Shown here piece by piece: positions 27,238 through 35,353 of a DNA stretch of 36,782 nucleotides. This DNA comes from a virus. Below the pieces are notes generated by a model. That model was not told where the DNA came from and did not search any database. It worked only from the letters and a program-made list of their open reading frames with translations. The position numbers and the translations under genes are program-made. The first letter of the stretch is position 1, and each line of letters starts with the position of its first letter. The DNA is taken from positions 1 through 36,782 of IMG/VR virus record IMGVR_UViG_3300021085_000090; one strand, 5' to 3'.

Positions 27238-29123
27238 TGGCCTATAAATTAAATAAAACAGACGGATCATTATTAGTAGAACTAGTAGATGGAAGACTGG
27301 ATACTACATCCGCAGATATAAATCTAATAGGCAAAAATTATCAAGGATTTGGAGAAAGTATAAATGAAAACTTTATCAAAATGCTTGAAAACTTTTCAAA
27401 CACAACTGCTCCTAGCAAACCAATCGAAGGGCAACTTTGGTATGACAGAGCAACTGCTAGATTAAAAGTATATGACGGTATTACATTTAGAAGTACAGAT
27501 AGTACAATTTATAGTTCTACTCAACCAGATGAACTTATTGAAGGCGATATATGGATTGACGGATCAAAAGACCAAGTGTTCTTTTGGAACGGAACAGAAA
27601 CAGTATTAGTAGGTCCCCAATTTACAAAAACACAATCACGTACAGGCGATGTTATCGAAACACTCAAAGATACACTTGGACAAAATAAAACAGTAATTAA
27701 AAAGTATATAAATGGAAGTTTAATTGCAATTGAATCAAAAGAAAACTTTACTCCTTTTCCGAGTATTGCAGGATTTACAAGTTTAAAAACTGGTTTTAAC
27801 ATTAATTCAGGATTTGGAACTTATACATTTTTAGGTGCTGCTGATAGTGCAAAACAACTTATCGATGATTTAGGAAATGTATATGATCAAAGTAGTTTCC
27901 TAAGTTCAAACAACAACAGTACTACAACAGGTAGTATTAGTATTAAAGATGATAACGGCTTATTCCTTGGCGATGATTTTGATTTAAATATTAGACAAGA
28001 CGGCACAATTACCAACTTAAAAATGCAAAAAACAAATCAAGACTTTAAAATTGCATTTAATGGTAGCAACGATATTGCACAAAGTGTATATTTTGATAGT
28101 AGTGAGCAACGTGTAGGTTTTTTCCAAAGTGCGTTGCCTGCTTATACAGTTGATATTGCAGGAGACTTGCGTGTCACAGGAAACATCTTAGTCGAAGGCG
28201 ACAGTGTTAGTTTAGATGTTGCAAAATTGCGTGTTGAAGATCACAGAATCGAGCTTGCAATTCAAGACGATAGTACACTAATTAGTGAAGCAGACCTAGC
28301 AGGTCTTGAAGCAGCAAACGGACCAGCAGGAATTGTAATTAGAGTAAGCGGCGATGACAAAGAATGGGCATTCAGAACAGGAACCAACCGCTGGACAAGT
28401 TCGCATGGCATTGCATTAGAATCAGCATTTGACAGCTATCATATTGAAAATACAAATGTATTATCATTGGATACATTAGGTAGCACGATTGTAAATAGTG
28501 AACTTAGGAATGTAGGAAAATTAGTTAATCTAACAGTTGGACCTGAAGGTGGCGAAACAATGACCATCACAGAAAACACAATTTCAACTACTACTGGCTT
28601 GCAAATTACAAGTGTTGAAGACATTGAACTTACTAATCCAAAAAGAATTAAAAATGTTTTAGAACCTGCTGATCCTACTGACGTAGCACATAAAAAATAT
28701 GTTGACGAAGCTGTTGAAGCAACACCAGTTGTTATGGGTGTAGATATTACTAATTTAGGAACAACATACAATCCTGGAGCATACGGCGACGGAACATGTG
28801 ATGACGGACTAATAGTAAAAATTGCAACTATGTTGGCAGAAATATCAACACCTACTACAGCAAGAAATGGAACTGTAGCAAAGATTCATGCTTACTATTA
28901 TGATGCAACCACAGATCCAATTGATGTACAAGGCGGCATTGCTAAAACATTAATTGCAGTAGACAGCGCAGGTGTGCAAAACGTCAATGTTATAGGTGAC
29001 TTTGCAATTAGCGACCCAACAGCGACAGTGACTCTTACAGTCACAAGGCGTGTAATAACAATAGAAATATCAAGCGGCCTTTGGGACGTGAATACCGGCG
29101 TTATTAGCACATCATCAGTATAA
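27237..29123 (+). CDS. Fibre-type protein 2, paralogue of the preceding gene
   Basis: 628 residues. The N-terminal module (about 10-185) aligns with fibre protein 1: INENFIKMLENFSN, IEGQLWYDR, GDIWIDGSKDQVF. Its middle has VEDHRIELAIQDD and GIVIRVSGDDKEWAFR (about 332-390), a motif I recall from marine T4-like fibre proteins. Residues about 465-490 (RIKNVLEPADPTDVAHKKYV) match the D-TDVA-KKYVD motif that precedes the C-terminal domain in many phage fibres. The last 130 residues are a beta domain that differs from fibres 1 and 3, so the tip is variable and the base conserved. No collar domain. Confidence 0.8.
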   Translation: MAYKLNKTDGSLLVELVDGRLDTTSADINLIGKNYQGFGESINENFIKMLENFSNTTAPSKPIEGQLWYDRATARLKVYDGITFRSTDSTIYSSTQPDELIEGDIWIDGSKDQVFFWNGTETVLVGPQFTKTQSRTGDVIETLKDTLGQNKTVIKKYINGSLIAIESKENFTPFPSIAGFTSLKTGFNINSGFGTYTFLGAADSAKQLIDDLGNVYDQSSFLSSNNNSTTTGSISIKDDNGLFLGDDFDLNIRQDGTITNLKMQKTNQDFKIAFNGSNDIAQSVYFDSSEQRVGFFQSALPAYTVDIAGDLRVTGNILVEGDSVSLDVAKLRVEDHRIELAIQDDSTLISEADLAGLEAANGPAGIVIRVSGDDKEWAFRTGTNRWTSSHGIALESAFDSYHIENTNVLSLDTLGSTIVNSELRNVGKLVNLTVGPEGGETMTITENTISTTTGLQITSVEDIELTNPKRIKNVLEPADPTDVAHKKYVDEAVEATPVVMGVDITNLGTTYNPGAYGDGTCDDGLIVKIATMLAEISTPTTARNGTVAKIHAYYYDATTDPIDVQGGIAKTLIAVDSAGVQNVNVIGDFAISDPTATVTLTVTRRVITIEISSGLWDVNTGVISTSSV

Positions 29124-29124
29124 C

Positions 29125-29132
29125 GATAAATA
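29125..29132 (+). promoter_or_regulatory. Late-like box GATAAATA before fibre gene 3
   Basis: Same sequence as the box at 24582-24589, one base from the T4 late consensus. It lies 2 nt after the stop of fibre gene 2. The expected start near 29138 gives a leader of about 17 nt carrying GAGGA before the ATG at 29155. Confidence 0.55.
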
Positions 29133-29154
29133 ACATAAGCGAGGAACAACAATA

Positions 29155-30675
29155 ATGGCATATATTGTAAATAGATTTAACGGTACACAACTTACTGTTG
29201 TAGAAGATGGTACAATTGATCAAACCACTGATATTAAATTTGTGGGAAGAAATTATAGTGGATATGGTGAAGTTCAAAACGAAAACTATCTTCATTTACT
29301 AGAAAATTTTAGTGGCACTTCTGCACCAGTGAAAGCAATCGACGGACAAGTTTGGTACGATGCAAGCACTACAAAATTAAAATTTTACACAGGCAGTGCC
29401 TGGAAAACAGCAGGCGGCACAGAAGTTAGTCCAAGTGAACCAATTGGTTTAGACGAAGGCGACTTATGGTGGAGTAGTACAAGTAATCAGTTATACGGCA
29501 AAACTGCTGCTGGTGAATTTATCCTTGTTGGTCCTCAGAGTGCTGGTAGTGGCACAACGCAAATGCTTAGTGTTAATGTATTAGATAATGCCGATAACGA
29601 AAAAACAATTATTGTTGCAATAATTAATGATGTAGCAGTTTATGTTATATCTAATGAAGAATTTACACTTGCTAATTTACAGCCAGATGGTGTTCCTACT
29701 TTAACTGGGTTTAGTTTAATAAAACGTGGTATGACACTAGTAAACAGTGCAACAGGGTTAACGCAAAATAATGTAAATGAATATATCAGTGGTGCAAGCA
29801 ATGAACCTATCATTTGGGGAACTGCAAACGATGCGCTTAGACTAGGCGGCACACTTTACAGCGATTATTTAAAGAGAACCGATTCTATTACCTTTGGAGA
29901 TGCTGGATTTACAGTAGGTGACAGTAATGACTTAAGAATTAAAATTGAATCAGACAATCAAGCAAAGTTTGAAAACCGCGGACCTAAAATTGTATTTGAA
30001 GCAAGTCAAGCAGGCGAAGATCCAACAGCTATTGTTAGTGTAAGAAATGTAGTCGGCGAGATTAAAGGATTGTATCCTGAAGCAGATGGCGTATACAACA
30101 TTGGTAGTACAAGTGAAAGATTTGCAGAAATCCATTCAACAACTTTTGTAGGTAATGCAACAAAAGCTTCTACAGTAGACGTTGCCGGTACAGGGCGTAG
30201 TGCAAGCACAGCAGCAACAGCAAATACTGTTGCAGTAAGAGATGCAAACGCAGATTTAACAGCAAGATTTTTTAATGGTACTGCTACAAAAGCACAGTAT
30301 GCAGATTTAGCAGAAAAATATACAACTTCAGAAGAACATCCAGTTGGCACTGCAATGGCAGTTGCTCCTGAAAAGTTTAGCGAAGAACAGGAAGTAAGCG
30401 ATGAAACTAGACCTGCAAGAAGTAGTGATTTAGCAATTGGAGTAATAAGTGAAAATCCGGCTTATTTGATGAACTCGGATATCGACGGACAAGCAATTGC
30501 ATTAAGAGGTCGTGTTCCTGTAAGATGTACAGGTGCTATCAAAAAAGGCGAGCCTGTATATGCTTGGGAAGATGGAGTATGTACTACAACTGCAACTAGA
30601 GCATTAGTTGGAATAGCATTAGAAACAAATGTAGACGAAGGCGAAAAACTTGTCGAGTGTGTTATAAAAACATAA
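29155..30675 (+). CDS. Fibre-type protein 3, paralogue, with distinct C-terminal domain
   Basis: 506 residues. The N-terminal module (about 8-175) is shared with fibres 1 and 2 (NENYLHLLENFSG, IDGQVWYDAS, GDLWWSSTSNQLY). Residues about 330-375 are Ala/Thr-rich shaft. The C-terminus from about 377 (YADLAEKYTTSEEHPVGTAM, then AIGVISENPAYLMN, LRGRVPVRCTG, GEPVYAWEDG) is a compact beta domain. Its DLAE start and GVIS/RVPV strands recall the C-terminal domains of phage proteins related to Peptidase_G2 autocleaving chaperones, but no catalytic residues could be assigned. It has its own late-like box and a GAGGA Shine-Dalgarno. Confidence 0.8.
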   Translation: MAYIVNRFNGTQLTVVEDGTIDQTTDIKFVGRNYSGYGEVQNENYLHLLENFSGTSAPVKAIDGQVWYDASTTKLKFYTGSAWKTAGGTEVSPSEPIGLDEGDLWWSSTSNQLYGKTAAGEFILVGPQSAGSGTTQMLSVNVLDNADNEKTIIVAIINDVAVYVISNEEFTLANLQPDGVPTLTGFSLIKRGMTLVNSATGLTQNNVNEYISGASNEPIIWGTANDALRLGGTLYSDYLKRTDSITFGDAGFTVGDSNDLRIKIESDNQAKFENRGPKIVFEASQAGEDPTAIVSVRNVVGEIKGLYPEADGVYNIGSTSERFAEIHSTTFVGNATKASTVDVAGTGRSASTAATANTVAVRDANADLTARFFNGTATKAQYADLAEKYTTSEEHPVGTAMAVAPEKFSEEQEVSDETRPARSSDLAIGVISENPAYLMNSDIDGQAIALRGRVPVRCTGAIKKGEPVYAWEDGVCTTTATRALVGIALETNVDEGEKLVECVIKT

Positions 30676-30690
30676 TGTTAGGAGAATTAT

Positions 30691-31593
30691 ATGCCAGAAA
30701 TTATTTCAGCAGCACGTTATAACGAATTACAAGGACGTATATCCGGCCTTTTAGGAGTAGGAAATTTAGATAAGGGATACAATCAAACTGTATCTTCTAA
30801 TGCCGAGCCTGTGTTAACCGAAGCACAAGCACAGCATATAAATGCATTATATAACGATTTTGAAAAAGTTTTTGTTCATATAAATGGAACAGCTCCTTCG
30901 GGGATTGCTACAGTCACTATCAACGATGAAATAACTGATGCATTGTATGCAGAATTTGAAAGTTTAATAACTGATTTAGAAGATGACAGGTTCATTTTAC
31001 ATCCATCGCAGGCTTCTGTTGAATCTGCAGGCGTAAACAGTATTAAGAATGGTGCAGCTAGTCAATGGGGCGGAACTTCAACTCCGCAACAGATTAATCA
31101 TACAATTGATGTAGGGTTTTCTAGTGCAAACGAACGTAGAGCATTTTTTAATGCCGGCGGCCAAATTAGATTTAATGCTAGTATTGATATTACTAATGTT
31201 GGCGGCGCTAATTTAGCAAAAAATCAAGCATGGGAAGAAATGCTCACTAACAGTGGACAAGTACAGTTTGGAAGAGCAGCAACTACATCAACAGGAACCG
31301 GAATAGGTTATTCTATAGGCAATGAAGATTTAACATCTAGTTATCAAACAGTGTATCTAAAAGAAGGAGATCCTTCAGGTACATACGCTGAAAATAATTG
31401 GTTTGTTCAAGCAAAAGTAAAAAATAGTAGCACTATTACTTTCAACATTGTATTTTATGATCAAGATGTAGGCTCGGGCGGTGCAGATGAATATGTAGCA
31501 GGCGTGTTAACAAGTTCTGTGTCTCATATACGAGCTACTGGTATATATGTACAAAATGATGCTCCAGCGTATACAAAAACTAGCGAATTATGA
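30691..31593 (+). CDS. Virion structural-type protein A, paralogue of the following gene
   Basis: 300 residues, not assigned to a named family. The N-terminus (ISAARYNELQGRISGLLGVG) resembles that of the next gene (ILASHYNAIRELVAGRLGNV). Shared later features: a beta segment INHTIDVGFSSANERRAFFNAGGQIRFNAS at about 135-165, written here in two parts because it aligns as HTIDVGFSS / NAGGQIRF, then the W-x-x-ML/VL-x-x-xG-xVxFxR region near 185-205. The C-terminal third is beta-rich. A similar protein is, from memory, found among structural genes of marine T4-like phages. AGGAG lies 6-10 nt before the ATG. It ends immediately before the sigma70-type promoter of the next gene. Confidence 0.75.
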   Translation: MPEIISAARYNELQGRISGLLGVGNLDKGYNQTVSSNAEPVLTEAQAQHINALYNDFEKVFVHINGTAPSGIATVTINDEITDALYAEFESLITDLEDDRFILHPSQASVESAGVNSIKNGAASQWGGTSTPQQINHTIDVGFSSANERRAFFNAGGQIRFNASIDITNVGGANLAKNQAWEEMLTNSGQVQFGRAATTSTGTGIGYSIGNEDLTSSYQTVYLKEGDPSGTYAENNWFVQAKVKNSSTITFNIVFYDQDVGSGGADEYVAGVLTSSVSHIRATGIYVQNDAPAYTKTSEL

Positions 31594-31622
31594 TTGACAA
31601 ATATAAAGTTAAGCATTATAAT
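31594..31622 (+). promoter_or_regulatory. Consensus sigma70-type promoter between the structural paralogues
   Basis: TTGACA (31594-31599), exactly 17 nt, then TATAAT (31617-31622). Both hexamers are perfect. The -35 starts on the base after the upstream stop codon. The expected start near 31629 gives a leader of about 13 nt containing GAGGA, ahead of the ATG at 31642. Confidence 0.88.
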
Positions 31623-31641
31623 GTTTAAAAGAGGATTTTAA

Positions 31642-32742
31642 ATGGCCGTAGGAACACCGATATTAGCATCGCATTACAATGCAATAAGAGAGCTGGTCGC
31701 AGGCAGGCTTGGTAATGTTTCTGTATACAATGACTACGGCAGTTTGTCTACTCCTCTTACAACATCTGGAGGATACGGAAGAAATTTTAGTAGTGATCCT
31801 GTAATAGCTGCAACTGATACTGTCACAGAACAACAGCACTTAGATTTATGGCTTGATTTGCAAGCAGGATATAATCATTGTTTTTCTTCTTTATCAGGTG
31901 TAATAGATGCAAATCAAATGGAAAACACTGATCTTGTAGAATGGCAGCATAAATTAGATTTAGACACCTTAGCTGATAGTGTGCTTGCATTTAATCATGC
32001 TTCTACAGAATTTCCTGCAACTAGCTTTACAGGTTTAGAACCGTTAGAAACAGCCGGCGGTGCAAGTACATCGAGTACAAGAACAACTACATTCGGCGGT
32101 AGCAGCGATGCTGCAAAAATAATTACACACGAAGTCAGTGTTGATTTTGGAAGCCATGCTAATTTAATTTATTATCTTGCAGCAGGCGGAGAAATTTTAT
32201 TTCAATCTTCTGCTACTAGTGGTACTACAGGAACTCCGTACACAAAGGATTGGGACTGGGCACAAGTATTAAGTGATGCCGGAACAGTACGTTTTCGCAG
32301 ACGTAATCAAACTGATTGGATATGCGAAGCAATTGCACCAGGAAGTGGAACAGGATATAGTTCGGCAAATATTGGCAGCGGTGGCACTTGGACTAAAATA
32401 TTCGAAAAGCAAGGCGGCGGCAGAGCTGGCGGTAATACAGGTGTTATTCCAGTAGAACAAATTTATGACGATAACTTTTTTAGAATTTATGCTAGAACAA
32501 ATACTGCATTTTCTACAGCTACTAAATTAGAATTTAAAATTGAATTAGATGACGGCGATACCGGAACAGGTGGCCAGCAAGCAGACGGCTTTATTGGTCC
32601 AAAAACTGACGAAAGTGTGACAGCTAATATTACTAGCACTGTGTATACAAAAACACCTTCTAGTACGTTTTTATACGGCGGCATTATTTACAATGGCATT
32701 GTATTAGATACACCAACTGGAACAAAAGATTCCGACTTTTAA
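31642..32742 (+). CDS. Virion structural-type protein B, behind its own host-type promoter
   Basis: 366 residues. It is a diverged paralogue of the preceding protein: both open with a short helix ending in R-L/I-G-N/V, both have a HTIDVGF/HEVSVDFG strand followed by AGG-I/E-I-R/L-F, and both have a W-x-x-x-L-x-x-AG/SGxVxF block. This copy has a longer Ser/Thr-rich middle and ends LYGGIIYNGIVLDTPTGTKD. No enzyme motif was found. Unusually for a structural-type gene, it is preceded by a perfect early-type promoter instead of a late box, so it may be an early protein or be expressed throughout infection. The next promoter begins one base after its stop. Confidence 0.75.
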   Translation: MAVGTPILASHYNAIRELVAGRLGNVSVYNDYGSLSTPLTTSGGYGRNFSSDPVIAATDTVTEQQHLDLWLDLQAGYNHCFSSLSGVIDANQMENTDLVEWQHKLDLDTLADSVLAFNHASTEFPATSFTGLEPLETAGGASTSSTRTTTFGGSSDAAKIITHEVSVDFGSHANLIYYLAAGGEILFQSSATSGTTGTPYTKDWDWAQVLSDAGTVRFRRRNQTDWICEAIAPGSGTGYSSANIGSGGTWTKIFEKQGGGRAGGNTGVIPVEQIYDDNFFRIYARTNTAFSTATKLEFKIELDDGDTGTGGQQADGFIGPKTDESVTANITSTVYTKTPSSTFLYGGIIYNGIVLDTPTGTKDSDF

Positions 32743-32771
32743 TTGACAAAATCTTAAAAATACTATATACT
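32743..32771 (+). promoter_or_regulatory. Sigma70-type promoter of the glycosyltransferase/radical SAM operon
   Basis: TTGACA (32743-32748), exactly 17 nt, then TATACT (32766-32771), one mismatch from TATAAT. The expected start near 32778 leaves about 13 nt with GGAG (32781-32784) before the ATG at 32791. No other promoter is evident before the overlapping genes that follow, so it probably drives them all. Confidence 0.83.
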
Positions 32772-32790
32772 AAGTGCAAAGGAGTATAGT

Positions 32791-33138
32791 ATGGACGAAC
32801 GGCTACAAAAAGCATTAGATCACAGCAATTATATGGTCACGTTAAACAATCAGAAAAGATTATTAGCTGCGCAGTATAAAGAAAATCTTGTATACTATTA
32901 CAATGGTGGGCAATTTACAGTGACACAGGAACTTGTAAGTTTTTGCCAGAGTCTAGTTGCAATGGATCAATCAAGTACAATTTTAATTGATGACAATGAG
33001 TTGCCTATTACAGTTGAAAATTTATCAACATTTGCAAATGAAATTTATACAAAATATTTTGAAGCTGCAAACAAGTATTTTATGGAATACAACAAATTGA
33101 AAAAAAGCAGAAGCGTAGAAAGTATTGTTAGTTTATGA
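32791..33138 (+). CDS. Small helical protein, first gene of the right-end operon
   Basis: 115 residues, function unknown. Sequence suggests an N-terminal helix (RLQKALDHSNYMVTLNNQKR), a short beta strand pair (NLVYYYNGGQFTVTQ), an acidic turn (LIDDNELPI) and a long C-terminal helix with aromatics ending in basic KLKKSR. From memory, close relatives occur as uncharacterised small proteins in marine T4-like phages. Its stop overlaps the next start as ATGA, so translation is likely coupled to the glycosyltransferase. A role as a chaperone or partner for that enzyme is only inference. Confidence 0.8.
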   Translation: MDERLQKALDHSNYMVTLNNQKRLLAAQYKENLVYYYNGGQFTVTQELVSFCQSLVAMDQSSTILIDDNELPITVENLSTFANEIYTKYFEAANKYFMEYNKLKKSRSVESIVSL

Positions 33139-33968
33139 CAAAAGGTGTTCTGTTATTTGCAAACAATAACAAATCAATAGATTATGTAAAGCAAGCTGTT
33201 TTCCTTGCTAAACGTATACGCAAGTATATGAATTTGCCTACTAGCATTGTGACATCTACTGAACTCACCGACGAACAAGAAAGTTGTTTTGATAAGGTGA
33301 TAGCACATGCTATTAATGAAAATAAGACTACAAACAAAAGACATCACGACGGCGATATGTATAATAAAATAACTAGATTTTATAATTACAATCGTGCTGA
33401 TGCATATGATATATCTCCTTACGATGAAACAATTGTAATGGATACTGATTTTATTATTAGTAATGATATTTTAAATAATTGTTTTGTACAGCAAAAAGAT
33501 CTTTTGCTATACAATGATGCAACACACGTTGGTATACATAATGGTACCAGTGAATTTAAAAGAATAAGTGATACTGGTGTAGATTTTTATTGGGCTACTG
33601 TATTCTTTTTTAAGAAGACAAACGAAACAAAAATTTTCTTTGATTTAATAAAACATATATCAAAAAACTATATGCATTATAGAAGCATGTATCAGTTTCG
33701 CACAACAGTATTTAGGAATGATTTTGCATTTAGTATTGCAATCCATATTATGAACGGTTATCAAGCAGGCGAATTTGCAGGAAAATTACCAGGTACTAAA
33801 TTCTTTAGTATAGACAAAGATGTACTAATAGATATAGTTGATGACGAAATAAAAATACTAGTACAAAAACAAAGCCGATTAGGTGAGTATACCGCTGTAA
33901 ATTTAAAAGGCAGTAATTGTCATGTTATGAATAAATTTAGTTTGGAGAGAATTATTGACAACAAATAA
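33135..33968 (+). CDS. GT-A-like glycosyltransferase 1 (DxD type)
   Basis: 277 residues. The N-terminus is a Rossmann-like strand (GVLLFANNN) followed by an amphipathic helix, as in GT8-like enzymes. The key motif is Asp-Thr-Asp at 103-105 in ETIVMDTDFII, the metal and nucleotide-sugar binding DxD of GT-A folds. MYNKITRFYNYNRA (75-88) before it resembles the acceptor/UDP loop that precedes DxD in GT8-like proteins. A later segment FKRISDTGVDFYWATVFFFK is consistent with the acceptor region. No membrane segment or signal peptide is seen, so it should act in the host cytoplasm. It is related to the next gene: same length and same motif order. Acceptor and sugar are unknown. Confidence 0.65.
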   Translation: MTKGVLLFANNNKSIDYVKQAVFLAKRIRKYMNLPTSIVTSTELTDEQESCFDKVIAHAINENKTTNKRHHDGDMYNKITRFYNYNRADAYDISPYDETIVMDTDFIISNDILNNCFVQQKDLLLYNDATHVGIHNGTSEFKRISDTGVDFYWATVFFFKKTNETKIFFDLIKHISKNYMHYRSMYQFRTTVFRNDFAFSIAIHIMNGYQAGEFAGKLPGTKFFSIDKDVLIDIVDDEIKILVQKQSRLGEYTAVNLKGSNCHVMNKFSLERIIDNK

Positions 33969-34803
33969 TTTTACAATGCTTGCTCAAAATAGTGAATTTG
34001 ATTATATTAGACAAGCCTACCTTGCAGCAATGAGTATCAAAGCAACTAATAAAAATAGTAATACATGTTTAATTACAAACGACCCTGTTCCTACAAAATA
34101 CAAACAAGTTTTTGATCATGTAGTTGAAATACCATGGGGCGATCATGCACAAGAAGAAAACTGGAAGGTAAGTAATAGATGGAAAATATACCATGCAGTT
34201 CCTTATAAAGAAACATTAGTAATTGATACTGATATGTTAGTGTTAGACGATCTTTCTTTATGGTTTGATTTTTTAAAAACATACGATCTATTTTATACAA
34301 CTAATGTCACAACTTACCGGGGTGAAACAATTCCTGCAGACTCTTTTTATAGACAACGTTTTTATAAAAACAATCTGCCAAATTTATACAATGGATGCCA
34401 CTATTTTAAAAAGAGTGATATGGCACACGAATTTAACAACTGGTTAGAAATAATTACAAATAATTGGCAACAATTTTACAAACAAGTTGATAATCAATTC
34501 AAGCATTTGCCACATCCAAGTATGGACATTACTGCATCTATAGCAACAATGATTATGGATAACTTGCATCTTATTACTAATGAAAAAACAAAGTATCCGA
34601 GTTTTGTACATATGAAATCAAGATGCCAAAACTGGGAAGAGCAATTTGCTTATAGATGGCAAGATAGATTAGGCGTATATATAGACGATGATTTACAATT
34701 AAAAATTGGAAATTATAAACAATCAGGTGTTTTTCATTATACTGAAAAAGATTTTGTCACAAACAAACTAGTCAAAAAGTACGAAAAATATTTAGGAATA
34801 TAA
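33955..34803 (+). CDS. GT-A-like glycosyltransferase 2, TTG start
   Basis: 282 residues, a paralogue of the preceding gene. The N-terminus (FTMLAQNSEFDYIRQAYLAAMSIKA) aligns with the strand and helix of glycosyltransferase 1. Asp-Thr-Asp is at 91-93 in KETLVIDTDMLVLDD. A further NLYNGCHYFKKSD at about 140-152 matches the position of an acceptor-side loop. TTG at 33955 is taken as start because GGAG (33944-33947) is 7 nt upstream and coding similarity begins right after it; the next ATG (33976) would cut into the first strand. It overlaps its neighbour by 14 nt. An alternative is an inactive paralogue, but DxD is intact. Confidence 0.65.
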   Translation: MTTNNFTMLAQNSEFDYIRQAYLAAMSIKATNKNSNTCLITNDPVPTKYKQVFDHVVEIPWGDHAQEENWKVSNRWKIYHAVPYKETLVIDTDMLVLDDLSLWFDFLKTYDLFYTTNVTTYRGETIPADSFYRQRFYKNNLPNLYNGCHYFKKSDMAHEFNNWLEIITNNWQQFYKQVDNQFKHLPHPSMDITASIATMIMDNLHLITNEKTKYPSFVHMKSRCQNWEEQFAYRWQDRLGVYIDDDLQLKIGNYKQSGVFHYTEKDFVTNKLVKKYEKYLGI

Positions 34804-34804
34804 A

Positions 34805-35353
34805 ATGAATCTAAAAAGATATGTATGTTTTGAAGACGATGGAACAATCTATAAAGTCACTAATAAGCCAGATGAACGATTCAAAAACTTAGAGTTAGAC
34901 TTTGCAGAAGTTGAAGACTTTATCACTGGTAAATTAAGTTTGTTAGAACATAAAGTTGAATTTGATTTTTTAGAGAAAAAATATAGTATCAAAAGTTTAA
35001 AACAAGTCGACGATGAAAAACTTATGTGGGCATTTTTGTATGAAATTCCAAAAGAAAAACCTGATGAAAATCAAATTATTATAACTAAAGATAATATCAA
35101 GAAATGTTGGAGAGTTAAAGTTGATGAAAAATTTGCACAAGGCTTACAACAACAAAATATAGAAATTAATTTACAAAATTATTATTTTAGTGTGACAAAA
35201 AAAGATGATCCTAACGTGCTGTATAAGTTATTACAATTTCCAGATAGTTTAGAAGTTGCGTTTGAAAATGATTTTGAGTTTGACAATGAAGAAGTTTCCG
35301 TATATACTATGCGTAGATTCGATACTTATCATTATGAGGAAGTAAATGACTAA
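34805..35353 (+). CDS. Uncharacterised acidic protein in the glycosyltransferase operon
   Basis: 182 residues, not recognised. It is rich in Glu, Asp, Lys and Phe and seems to be an alpha/beta protein: strands RYVCFEDDGTIYKV and KVEFDFLEKKYSIKSL, then NYYFSVTKKDDPNVLYKLLQ, and an acidic C-terminus with VYTMRRFDTYHYEEV. The repeated pattern of DD-x-x-x-hydrophobic-Y-K may be two copies of a small beta domain. It starts 1 nt after glycosyltransferase 2 with AGGA 7 nt upstream, and overlaps the next gene by 8 nt. Context suggests an accessory or acceptor protein for the modification genes around it. Confidence 0.75.
   Translation: MNLKRYVCFEDDGTIYKVTNKPDERFKNLELDFAEVEDFITGKLSLLEHKVEFDFLEKKYSIKSLKQVDDEKLMWAFLYEIPKEKPDENQIIITKDNIKKCWRVKVDEKFAQGLQQQNIEINLQNYYFSVTKKDDPNVLYKLLQFPDSLEVAFENDFEFDNEEVSVYTMRRFDTYHYEEVND

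Noticed and set aside
33955-33977. TTGACA with TACAAT downstream, as a promoter inside the glycosyltransferase operon
   Set aside because: The spacer is only 11 nt, far from the 17 nt of the other three promoters, and the TTG is the start codon of the next gene.
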